64,000 bases of DNA, taken from assembly GCA_034670405.1 (NCBI GenBank), contig JAXDDX010000160.1:932501-996500 (forward strand). Reading direction: 5' to 3'. Source of the DNA: Hoplostethus atlanticus (lineage: Eukaryota > Chordata > Actinopteri > Trachichthyiformes > Trachichthyidae). Position 1 is the stretch's first letter. Each line of letters starts with the position of its first letter. A model generated the notes under the pieces. That model had not been told where the DNA came from. It saw only the letters and a list, made by a program, of their open reading frames with translations, and did no database searches. A program made the translations under genes and the position numbers. Positions 23,431 through 33,626 of the stretch are shown piece after piece.

Positions 23431-24274
23431 GCTTGTAGCACAAACATCTCAGCAGCACAGGGAATGCTAGAACTGACATGTATACTGATTTAGCGTGGAA
23501 AGCTAATAAGAATGGACAACACACACACACACACACACCAGCCTTGAATACCAGAACTCTAATGCACTTTAAATGAATTTAAATGAAATACATTTATAAA
23601 TGTAATCCTGATATTTGTGTTGAGTCACATTTAGTTCCACCACTGTATTATGGCCCTCAGTTAGGGGCCACGGGGGCCAAGCCACTGAGTCTAAACCACT
23701 AAAACACTCCAGCTGGTTTCCCTGGTTCCTCCTCTCTGGTTGAAGGTGAGTTAACCAGTGAAACTAGATGGTTAGTTGGAGTGGAAACCTCCTCCAGACT
23801 AGACTAGGTTGTGTGAGTGAGTGCAGGAGGACGCACCGATCCACGGCGATGGCCAGGAGGGCGTTGGTGGACACGTAGAGGGAGACGGTGCGGAGGTAGT
23901 TGGTGGAGGCGCAGAGCAGCAGGCCGTGGTCCCAGGACAGCTGCTTCACCACGTAGTAGTCCAGCAGGAAGGGGCAGCACACCACGGCCACCAGGATGTC
24001 CTGACACGGCCAGGTTGGCGATCAGCAGGCTGGTGAGGTTGCGCAGCTGCTTGTACCGGGCCAAGCTGGCGATGAACAGGCAGTTTCCCACGCCGCAGAC
24101 CAGCATGATGCCCACCAGGACCACGGCGATCACCACGGAGGCCGTGAAGAAGGCCCGGCCCCGCGTGGTGTCCGGGAGCTCCTCCAGGGGAACGCCGTAG
24201 TCCAGGTCGTAGCTGGCCATGACGGAGTCGGCGGAGGGGTCGGCCGGGCTGCTGTTGGTGGGGGGGGCGTCCAT
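22066..24274 (-). CDS. prokr1: Prokineticin receptor (2 coding exons), frame broken by two 1-base insertions
   Basis: Exons are 24274-23837 and 22766-22066, with donor GTGCGT and acceptor CACCAG. Corrected for two extra bases the protein is 378 residues (human PROKR1 393, PROKR2 384). It is a seven-transmembrane Gq-type receptor for prokineticins. Visible landmarks are an N-terminal NSS glycosylation site, [20 protein letters not shown] and LLIANLAVS (TM1-2), [20 protein letters not shown] (TM3), [15 protein letters not shown] split by the intron, [19 protein letters not shown] (TM5), [16 protein letters not shown] (loop 3), FCWAPYYGF (TM6) and [15 protein letters not shown] (TM7). An extra base at about 24000-24001 (TCAGGACATC where TCAGACATC fits) and one in the GGGG at 22517-22520 shift the frame. 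Each lies in a short homopolymer, so sequencing error is likelier than a pseudogene. Choice of paralogue rests on its position next to aplf. Confidence 0.88.
23375..23428. repeat. (CA)n microsatellite in the receptor intron
   Basis: CA run of about 27 units between the two receptor coding exons, with a shorter CA run at about 23520-23537. Confidence 0.95.
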
Positions 24275-26070
24275 GGGTCGGCTGGGAGGATGAAGGACGG
24301 AATAAAAATGAACAACAAAAGAAATATATAAAATAACATAAATAACATAAAATAAAATGGTACAGAATACAGTTCGATGGGTATCAGTGTGAAGGTATTT
24401 GATCCAAAATGATGATGTAGTATAAAAGGTGGGTGAACTACAACCTCCAGTAGGTGATCATCATAAGACAAACAATATGATGAAATATATTTTAAAATAT
24501 GAATTAATAAACATATATATATATAAACCTGTCATATCATTTACATCACTCTGATAATATACTATGATTTATATATTTTTCTTTTATGATTTGTTGATTT
24601 ATATATTTTATATTTATTATACAGAGAGTTTACATCGCCAAGGTTCACGTGAAGGTTGTAAAAGGTGGTGGACTGCAAATGAAAATCCTGATAATCTGAG
24701 TTTAGGAGCCATTGGATTAAATACAAACAGGCATCCTAACGTTAAGTGAAGGAATGCTCTAATAGTATTAGATAAAATACACTTCAATGATCCTCCGGGA
24801 AATAAACAGCAGCAGAGAAAAGGATGTAACTAATAATTGGAAGTGAAGAAAATCTAACCGAACAGTTCTGAACATGTAATCCACCGCAGATTACAGGTTA
24901 TATTACCAGTGTGTTGCTGTAAGTGGCTCCTGGGGAAACCTCAAGTATCGTGAAATCCCAAATCCGATAGTCAGGTTTTATCAGGTTATGATGCGGATTC
25001 GCCGGCTGGTATTCAGTATAAATCCATTAGAGAGACCATGGAAACTAAGCGACCTCGGTTAGAAAAACAAAACAAATTTAGTGTCCAAAACTGAAAAACA
25101 AGAAACAGAAAAGCGCGCGGTGAATAAATGACAGTAGGGAACAGAGATCCAGCTCAGAAGTCCAGTCCAGTCCTGCGCGCTCCTCAAGGTACATGACAAG
25201 TCTGCAAGGCTCGTCCCCGCGCTTTACCTAGGCGCGCGCGCACACACACATTCTTATTGATTGGCTTTATCGGAACTGTAAATCTTCGGGACTGCAACCT
25301 GATTTAGGGGACTTGACAGCGGGTGCGCGGTCAGGCACAAGGAGCAGAGAGATGGAGGATCCGGTTCACTGGTTTGTGGGTTTGTGGGTTTGCATGTTCC
25401 AGGATTATTGACAAAGTTAGAGGTTGACAGGTCTTGATCTAGGTAAAGAGAACAAATGGTAGTTTGTGCCAGTCATTAACAAAGTAATTATCACAAATAT
25501 ATACACATATACAACATAGGTTAAGGCTTCTCCAAACACATACACATTATACATATATATATATGTGTGTGTGTATAATATATATATATATATCGAAGGA
25601 ATCAACCAAACAAAGAGCACTCTTGATATATAATTATAAAGAAACCAACCATACTATTATAAGTGAACCAAAGCAGGTTTTATCTATAGAGCACCTTTAA
25701 TACAACATGTAGCCCAACCTGATTGATCACCTGGTTACCACCTGGTTACCAGGGTCATGAAGGAGACCAACATCATAAAGTAATGGTTAAAAAGAAGGTG
25801 TAAATATACATGGTTCATATGGAGGAAGCATTTGGGATAAATAAGTTGTTGATGACTTTTAAAACCAATTGAGGAATTTTTAAAATAAAAGTGAAAGTCT
25901 TAAGCTAATCAGAGACCAGGTTGTGGATCTGGATTTGGTGTGAGGTGGTCTGCCTCGCTCTCAGTTAAAACTGGAAAGGTTTTTTTTGGAACGTTCAAGA
26001 CAACTGCTAGTTGTTTTAGGAAGTCCAAGTAATCTCCTGAGCTCACGAGAGCAGAGCATGGTCTCCTGAC
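24275..26070. other. Receptor 5' region and intergenic DNA
   Basis: Sequence immediately above the receptor start should hold its 5' UTR and promoter. CpG-containing, GC-rich sequence at about 25160-25340 (with GCGCGCGCGC) is the best-looking promoter candidate. AT-rich (TA)n tracts lie at about 25552-25594. No other gene is seen. Confidence 0.35.
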
Positions 26071-26353
26071 CTGGAGAGACCTGGAGAGACCTGGAGGGAC
26101 CTGGAGAGGCCTGGAGAGACCTGGAGAGGCCTGGAGAGGCCTGGAGGGACCTGGAGAGACCTGGAGAGGCCTGGAGGGACCTGGAGAGGCCTGGAGAGAC
26201 CTGGAGGGACCTGGAGGGACCTGGAGAGGCCTGGAGAGGCCTGGAGAGGCCTGGAGAGACCTGGAGGGACCTGGAGGGACCTGGAGGGACCTGGAGAGGC
26301 CTGGAGAGACCTGGAGGGACCTGGAGGGACCTGGAGGGACCTGGAGAGGCCTG
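26071..26353. repeat. 10-bp minisatellite, about 28 units
   Basis: Tandem CTGGAGRGRC units (variants CTGGAGAGAC, CTGGAGGGAC, CTGGAGAGGC) run without interruption. The open frame through it on the minus strand, a Pro-Ser-Leu repeat, follows from the unit length and is not taken as a gene. Confidence 0.97.
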
Positions 26354-27272
26354 ATCTGGTTTTAACTGCATATTATTTCTAATACACAAACACCAGGGGC
26401 ATGCTGGGAGAGATTCCTCCAGCAGTTCCAGGCTTGGGCACCGGGATGAGAAAGTGTGTCTGTGTGTGTGTGTGTGTTATGGTGTCTGTATGATGGTTGG
26501 AGGGCCAGGGAGTGGTTTGGGTAAGGGAGGGGCCTACGGGTGGAGCAAATGCTGTGAGCATGCATTGCATTGTGGGAAGGAATGTCATCGGTCCAAGAGG
26601 CAGCCAGTCATGTTTATTTCTGGCGCCCTGCACCAACAAGCTCTGAAGAACAAAACTCCTCAGGTGACCTTTCAGCTGGAGATCTATCAGTTATGACAAA
26701 TAAGATCTGATCACAAACACAAAACCAGAGTGACCAGACTGTCTTCCGACTCAGATCACCATCAACATGAACCTTTATTGATCCCTGGGGGGAAACTGGG
26801 CCGTCGCAGCAGCAAATAGTATAACAATACAGCTGAGAAAGTTTCAACTTCCAAGTTTATGTTCATCGTCGCGTCAATTTACACAAGAGAGTGAAATTCT
26901 TCGGTGCAGAACTCAACAGTCCAGTCTGGAAATAGAATATTAGAAAGGGTAGAAAACACACAACACGTCCTGGGTTCAAATCTCACCTTAGGTTTTTGTC
27001 ACATGTCAATCAGAGTTTTGCTGAAACAGATTAAAGTCATTTCAACATCATGTCGCCCCTCCTAGTAACTATTAACAGGTGCAGGCGATGTTTACTAGCA
27101 GAGCCTGGCTGGACGTCCCACGGGATGATGGAGAGAAACTAGTCACTTTGAATCGCCTGCTCTGCTCTGTAGTGGAAACTCATAATGGTAATATATACCT
27201 CTAATATAACATAACATAATATAATATATTATACTATCTCCAATACAATATACAATAAAGACTTTCTAATCA

Positions 27273-28757
27273 ATTCTCGGTCGATAGTCTTTCATGCTGA
27301 ACTGATCTCAGGAGTGTTGTGACATCCTCCTCCTCCCTCACCTGATAAAACCTGCTGTCATCCGACAGGTAACAACCATTTAGAAGGTGCTGCAGCCTGG
27401 TAATCAATAGTTCTCTTCTGGCCATTAATACTGGTTGAAAACAATATTGATGTAGCTCCTTAGAGATGTTGAACCAGAGCTCACTGAGCTGCAGCTGAGA
27501 AGGGAAGAGCTCTGCTGCTACAAATGAGGGAAAATACTTTTGACAACATGGATTTAAAATGTCCACAGGGATGTTCTGAGCAGACGTATTTCTTTTAGAG
27601 CTTTTAAGATAGAATTAATTATTTTTTAAACAAGATTTCTGATCTTACCTCCCAGAAAAGGTCACAACCACAGAAAAACTCTGTATATTGTACTTCCACT
27701 GTATTTACCCAACGCTAATAAAATACCACTTTTATTGTATTTCATACGAATGAGCACTTTGTTTTTCTGTACAGAGAGGAGATCTTAAAGTGTAAACATG
27801 AGTAGTATACGTTATCTAATAATCTATATTAATTATAGTTAACTTTACAGCAGCAATGAGAATTGATCAATTTAAATGTACTACGGTTGAACCACTTGAC
27901 ATTTTTGGACTTTGGAAAAATGTGATATTATATATATTATATGCAATGGATTTTTTTATTTATTCAGAATAGTAGAAATAGATCAAAATAACAAATAGGG
28001 CTGTAAGATTCACCAACAGACATGGAGGTTTTTGTTGCAGCAGATACCAACAGATCCTGGGTCAGTCTCACTGAAGGACACAAACCTGGGAGCTTCTGGT
28101 TCCAGTAGACTGCAGTTACAACCATCCATCTCTTTCCATAGAGCATCTTCATAACGCCACTGTAGTTTCTACTGACAGATTTAAGACCATAATATGCAGG
28201 ATATATAGATATCGTTGACTCATTTCATCATTTGAAATCTGAACAGGTTTAGTCTATATGTGACCGATGAATCTATCAAGAAAATCACCAGTTGAACCTT
28301 GTGGGCCTGCAGAGCCAGGAGGAAACTCATGTGAGATGATATTGTTGGAAATTATATATTTGGCCGAGGCAAGATTGTCTTGTCTCAGCAAGACAATACA
28401 ATACACTAAAATACAATACACTCTTTTACAATGCAGGCCTTTTGGTTGCCTTTAATCAATTAGCACAGAGACGTGGTGTTCACAGGTTCAGAAGGTGAGA
28501 CAGAATTACTTCCACTCAACTCATTTAACATGGACAACAGGCTGAGGGGGATGAAAGGATCTCTGTAAAATATCACATGGATGAGTTTGTATAAAGGAAC
28601 TGTATCTGAGTCCTTCAGGGTATCCTCAGAGATGCTGTGGGACATCTCTCCCTCAGCGCTGAACTGTATTAAATACTCATTGAATCCTGAGACGTTTGTT
28701 GCTGCTTTCTTCTTACATTCATCACCACGACCAAGAAATAATTCCTAACAATATTTA
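27273..28757 (-). other. Unrecognised open segments, possible exons or pseudogene
   Basis: Three minus-strand open stretches lie between the receptor and snrpb2. Segment 28757-28463 follows an acceptor-like TTGTTAG and reads ELFLGRGDECKKKA then FNEYLIQFSAEGE, ending in a stop. Segment about 28155-27995 reads EDALWKEMDGCNCSLLEPEA then FVSFSETDPGSVGICCNKN in one frame. Segment about 27590-27273 follows CTGCTCAG and reads NIPVDILNPCCQKYF then LITRLQHLLNGCYLSDD, ending in a stop. They look protein-like in composition, but I could not link them with matching splice phases and do not recognise a family. They may be a decayed gene, a fast-evolving fish gene, or chance. Confidence 0.25.
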
Positions 28758-28768
28758 TACAAAAGTCC

Positions 28769-28774
28769 TTTATT
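28769..28774 (-). terminator. Candidate snrpb2 polyadenylation signal
   Basis: TTTATT on the plus strand reads AATAAA on the minus strand, 213 bases past the snrpb2 stop codon. Confidence 0.6.
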
Positions 28775-28986
28775 ATTTTCTCTTACAAAACAAAGATTTC
28801 TCATCGATGGCACAGAAGTCAGCCAGGAAAAAAAAGAAGAAAAAAAAAGATCTAACCAATTAAAAAAAAAATCATCTTCCAAGAAAGATCTGTCGCATTT
28901 ACAAAGATCATGATGGTAGGAGAACAACGGAAACCCATCTCCCACCCAGAGTCTGTTTGTCCTCCGTCCGCTGACCGACCGGGGGA

Positions 28987-31900
28987 CTACTTCTTGGCGT
29001 AGGTGATCTTCATGGCGCAGGTCGCCGTGATTCTGAAACCCTGCAGCGCGTCTTTGGCCACGCCCGCCTGGCCGTCGCTTTCGAACTCCACGAAGGAGAT
29101 GTCGTGTTTTCCAGGGACGAGTCGCACCTCCTTGAAACCAGGGAACCTGCCGGGGACAAAAAGCACCGTCACACACCGGCTACCCCCTGAGTGATTTCCC
29201 CATCTGTCCTACAACCAATCCAACCAAACCTCCGACACCAGCAGCTGGTTGAGTTTTGGTAACCTGTCATCCCACCAGGTTAGAGAGTCCAAACCAACCT
29301 GGTTCCAGTCTGTCACTTGATCTACCATGATGGACTTGTCTGCTCTTCTCTGGTGTTCATACCAGTTAAGAACACATGAAGAAACATCTGAACATGAGCA
29401 TCAGTCCAGACTGACCAAGTCTCCTTCTACCCATAATGCCTTGTGTTTTGGGGTGGTTTCCTGTAGCTGGTTGGATCCCGTTCTCTCTCCTAACAAACCA
29501 CCACAGTTCTCTTCTACCCATAATGCCTTGTGTTCTGGGGTGGTTTCCTGTAGCTGGTTGGATCCCGTTCTCTCTCCTAACGAACCACCACAGTTCTCTT
29601 CTACCCATAATGCCTTGTGTTCTGGGGTGGTTTCCTGTAGCTGGTTGGATCCCGTTCTCTCTCCTAACGAACCACCACAGTTCTCTTCTACCCATAATGC
29701 CTTGTGTTCTGGGGTGGTTTCCTGTAGCTGGTTGGATCCCGTTCTCTCTCCTAACGAACCACCACAGTTCTCTTCTACCCATAATGCCTTGTGTTCTCTT
29801 GTTAGAGGACTGAAACGTTTTCAGGCGTCTCGTCGGTTATTTGGTGAATGTTGTTGTTCTCACCTGGAGACCAACCAGCTAAAGGAGGAAACGCTGCAGA
29901 GCTTAATAAACCCACCAGAACATGCAGGCTGTGAACGCACCCTACGGCTATAGGTATGATACTGAAGTCACCACTCACTGATTAAACAGCATGGAGAGCA
30001 TCATCTCATTGGTCTCCTCCGGCAGGTTACTGAGGAACAGAATGTAGTTGGGCGGGTTGTCTGGCACCTGAGAAGACACAACACAGGTTACTACGAGGTC
30101 ACCGTGAACACAACCCGCTTGTATAGCAGATATACTAATAAATAAAACCATTAACAATTAAATGGCTGACATCAATATAAAACAAGAATAAATCAGATAA
30201 AAACAAACACAAAAGCCTGTCAGCTAAACAAAACAAAGCTTTTTCCATCATATACTTTACATCCAAATGAATAAGAAGTGCCTCCCCTCTTAGTTTTGCT
30301 GATGAAGCTTTGGATATTTTCTGATATCACCTCAGATATCAGTCTTACCTGTGCTGCTGGTGTGTGCGCCGGTGCATTTGATCCCTGGAAATGAGGAAGA
30401 CAGACAAATGATGAAAGTATGAAGGTGAAGTGCATTTTGTTTCCATTCTGACATGCAATGCCTTAATAATGCAGAATACTAGGTAATAAAAACATGAATT
30501 AAAACATTAAATGTTTAAATGTGTTAAAAATGTTTAATTGTAATTGTATATTTATATTTGTATATTTATTTAAAAAGCCTGTATTCAATCCCCAACGGCA
30601 CACAAGCATAAATAATAAATAAACACCTCTAATGTGATTGGCTGATCACTAATGATGACAGTCGTGACCCGTGGCTGATTGATCACTGCATGTCTAACCT
30701 TCAGATTACATAACACACTTGATGCCGCTGACTGAAGCGCCACTCACCAGGGCTGGTTTCTTAGTCAGGTTAGTCACCAGCTCTTGAGCCTTCTTCTTCT
30801 TATCCTTTTTCTTGTCCTTGTCACCGTAAGTGCCTCTCATTTTGGCGATGACCTCAGAGTCTGTCTTGGCATACTGTATCCTCTGGAAAGAGACGGGAGA
30901 GGATACAGATTCACTGGGATGGACAAAGCCATGGAACCACAACATAATGGAAGGGTTCATTCACCTACTAGTGACAGATTTCTACTGCTGTTGCTACCTC
31001 GCCTTGAAGCTGATGAAGGCGTTCTGTGTTTCAGTTAGAAAACCAATCATTTAATCTAGGACTGTGTAGCATTTAAAGAAACAACACATTGAACTGCTAC
31101 AGCTAACGGAGTACTTGGTTTGAACCCTGGTGAACCCTTTTTAGGACATCCATTGGCCTCCAAGCGTGGCTGAATTTGTTCTTCCTTTACTGCTGGGTGA
31201 CTGCACAGGAAACACCAGCCATGTAACAAAACAAAAGTTCATGCCGCAACATGAACTGGTATAGAAATTTCATCATGGAGTTGAAAAAAGGTCTTTCAGC
31301 TGCAGTAATTTCAGCTGCAGTCTAATATCTAAAATGATGAATGGTCTTTTCTCTTTTGCATTGTTTGAACACCCGAGAGCACAAGGCCAGCAGGGTCATC
31401 ACACTTCAGAGGATTAAATGGGTGTTGGAGTCTTAAACATGGTGTCAGACGTTTTAAAAATGTCTCTTTGCACTTCTGTTCTAGTGAGAAAAAGCAATGT
31501 TTGTGCAGATGTATACTTTACTGTTATTAACTCTTATTTGGGGATGAAACTGGTCTTACATTTTATTTGAAGTGGCATTAAAAAGGTTTTAAATTTAATT
31601 TACAGAAACTTGTGGTCACCCCATTTTATGCACTTTAGTTTTGGTTTCCCTTAAAAATTAAAAAAGGGATCAAAGGGACATAATTGTCTTCATTGAGGTT
31701 TTGCTCAAAATATCATGACAATATTGAACTGTGAGCCCGGTATCGTGCACCAAACCTCAACTGAACATATCGTTACAGCCCTAGGAAATGTTGATCCCAA
31801 TCTCTGTTGAACTTTCACCAATGACACAATCAACATACTGTATTCTTGCACTGATGCATTTTTGCATCATTTTCATTACACCCATTCAGTGGACTGTCCA

Positions 31901-32562
31901 GTTCAGAGGTCTGGATAACTACGGTTCTACTGTACAAATACATGCAGTCAGACTACTTGTGACCTGTAGAGGAGTCAGAGCCTACCATGGGCTTGTTGTA
32001 GAAGGGGAAGCCTTGCAGTTGCCTCAGTGCATTAGTAGCTGCAGCGAGCTCTTTGAACACAACGAACGCCTGTCCCCTCATCTTTGCAGTTTTCATGGCG
32101 ATGATGTCGACAACTTGCCCAAACTGAGAGAACAGAGCATAGAGCGACCGCTTCAGCTCTGGAAGAAGAAGAAGAAGAAGAAGATTAATTTATTAGCATT
32201 TGGGTGCACACATGCACTAACACACACACAACACATGCAAAGGGAAGTGACCGCCGAACACAACACACGCATGCAGGTAGGGTGTCCGAAATGAATTTGC
32301 AACATGTTAAATGTGACTTTGTATGAGATTTTAGTACTGGGGTAAATCTCATACCCACACCCCATTTCAGCCTGGTACCAGACCATCTCTGATACCAGAC
32401 CATCTCTGATACCAGTATCAGAGCATCCCTACCATGTCTCTGTAGAAACAGTCAAAAGGCTGATTGCTGGAGAATGAATAAACAAATGAAGTTCTTACCT
32501 TCTTTCTTGATTTTGTCATTAATATTGTTGATGTAAATGGTGTGGTTCGGTCGGATATCCAT
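28987..32562 (-). CDS. snrpb2: U2 snRNP protein B'' (6 coding exons)
   Basis: Coding exons are 32562-32499, 32158-31986, 30882-30748, 30384-30349, 30067-29979 and 29146-28987. All phases agree (657 bases, 218 residues; human SNRPB2 225). A leader exon ends at about 32950 with GTGAGT, and the start exon begins at 32570, placing ATG in a strong context (ATCCACCATGG). RRM1 has [19 protein letters not shown] and the RNP1 motif [11 protein letters not shown]2 has [19 protein letters not shown] and HDISFVEFE, ending in MKITYAKK. A Lys-rich linker (DKKKDKKKK) and a short Ala/Pro linker join the RRMs. The protein binds U2 snRNA stem-loop IV together with U2A' in the spliceosome. The close paralogue U1A (SNRPA) is the alternative, but the short linker, the DIRPNHT start and the neighbouring kif16b favour SNRPB2. 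Confidence 0.94.
29425..29790. repeat. 87-bp minisatellite in snrpb2 intron 5
   Basis: About 4.2 near-identical 87-bp units start at 29425, 29512, 29599, 29686 and 29773. Each begins TTCTACCCATAATGCCTTGT and contains TGGTTTCCTGTAGCTGGTTG. The same unit, with the same 3' flank, occurs inverted in a kif16b intron at 47948-48238. 87 is a multiple of three, so long open frames appear on both strands and are spurious. Confidence 0.97.
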
Positions 32563-32985
32563 GGTGGATTCTGGGGAAACAACAAGACTTTAAAATATAA
32601 ACGCTGCTCATAAACACTGATCGAACTGTCCACTATCACACAGATAACACTGGGAATCTGCTTTAAGTTGTTTTTGCCATTTCATTTAACATCCATATTT
32701 GGTTAGCTACATAAAATACGTTGGATTGGCGGCTCAAGTTCATTAAGACGACTTGAGCTAGCATACCTTAGTTACGTTCATTCATTTAACGTTAGCCTAA
32801 GTTAGCCGCTAACATTAGACACTAACAGTTGGCTTCAGTGACTATAGTACTCTAACACGCCATCTTGCATGTGAACACAATCCACCGGGCATGTTATTAT
32901 CTGGCCTAATACTCCGGTGAAACATTAATACATTCATGTAAAACTCACCTTTTCTCCACACACACTTCTCGGCTACAACAGGAAA

Positions 32986-33626
32986 TGTGCTTGCTGGCGC
33001 CGGCTACTGCTTTAACATTCTTTCCTCTACTGCCACCAGCAGTTTAGGAGTATAACTACATCATTAATGTTAAATGGCAGACCGTTCTAATGTCATTCTA
33101 TCCAGTCCTCTGATTCAAAGAATGTTCAAATTATAAACACGTCTTCTATAATTTCCTCTAAACCATTAAATGTAGTACTGCAAGCCCAATTGCCGTTAGA
33201 AATTTTCAAGCCTCTTGTCTTCTCCGAGCTTCCGTAGTAATCGCTTTATCAGCTGATACTGGTTCCTACTTGGAATGTTTTTCTGCCGCATAAACTAGCT
33301 AGGTTAGCTAAGAGGCTAACTACTACTGAATAGTGGACATGGATGTACGCCGGTTCACACCGAGACGGCGCTACGGCGAGACACCACAACAATAGCGGCT
33401 AGCCGTGGCGACTATCTCTGATAGCAGTGCCTTTTCAAGTTTGTTGATTCTGCGTGCAGTTATCTTTGCGACTTTTGCCCCCCTCCTCCTCCTCTGTAAC
33501 CCTCCGTCGTTCAAAGTTATCCACAGTATCTCGTTGCTGACATAATTGTCTCTTATAAAAGAGCGTCACTCACTTCAAAGCTAACCGGACAAGTGGCTGG
33601 CGGTGCGGACAAAACCGGCATGTGCG
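32986..33626. promoter_or_regulatory. Shared head-to-head promoter region of snrpb2 and kif16b
   Basis: The snrpb2 leader exon (minus) starts near 32990 and the kif16b ATG (plus) is at 33627, so one interval of about 640 bases must serve both. TTATAAAAGAGCG at 33553-33565 is a TATA-like element placed about 65 bases before the kif16b ATG. The rest has GC-rich and CpG-containing parts. Transcription start sites are inferred. Confidence 0.5.

Noticed and set aside
26071-26353. CRISPR-like array
   Set aside because: Contiguous 10-bp units without spacers in a vertebrate genome; it is a minisatellite.
25961-26389. 142-codon Pro/Ser/Leu repeat ORF
   Set aside because: Created by the 10-bp minisatellite; no start context or splice support.
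28745-29176. 143-codon minus-strand ORF over the snrpb2 last exon
   Set aside because: Frame-shifted reading of the RRM2 exon and 3' UTR; the correct frame is [12 protein letters not shown] at 28987.
29327-29953. 208-codon plus-strand ORF and its 138- and 125-codon companions on both strands
   Set aside because: All are products of the 87-bp minisatellite, whose unit length is a multiple of three; no conserved protein features.
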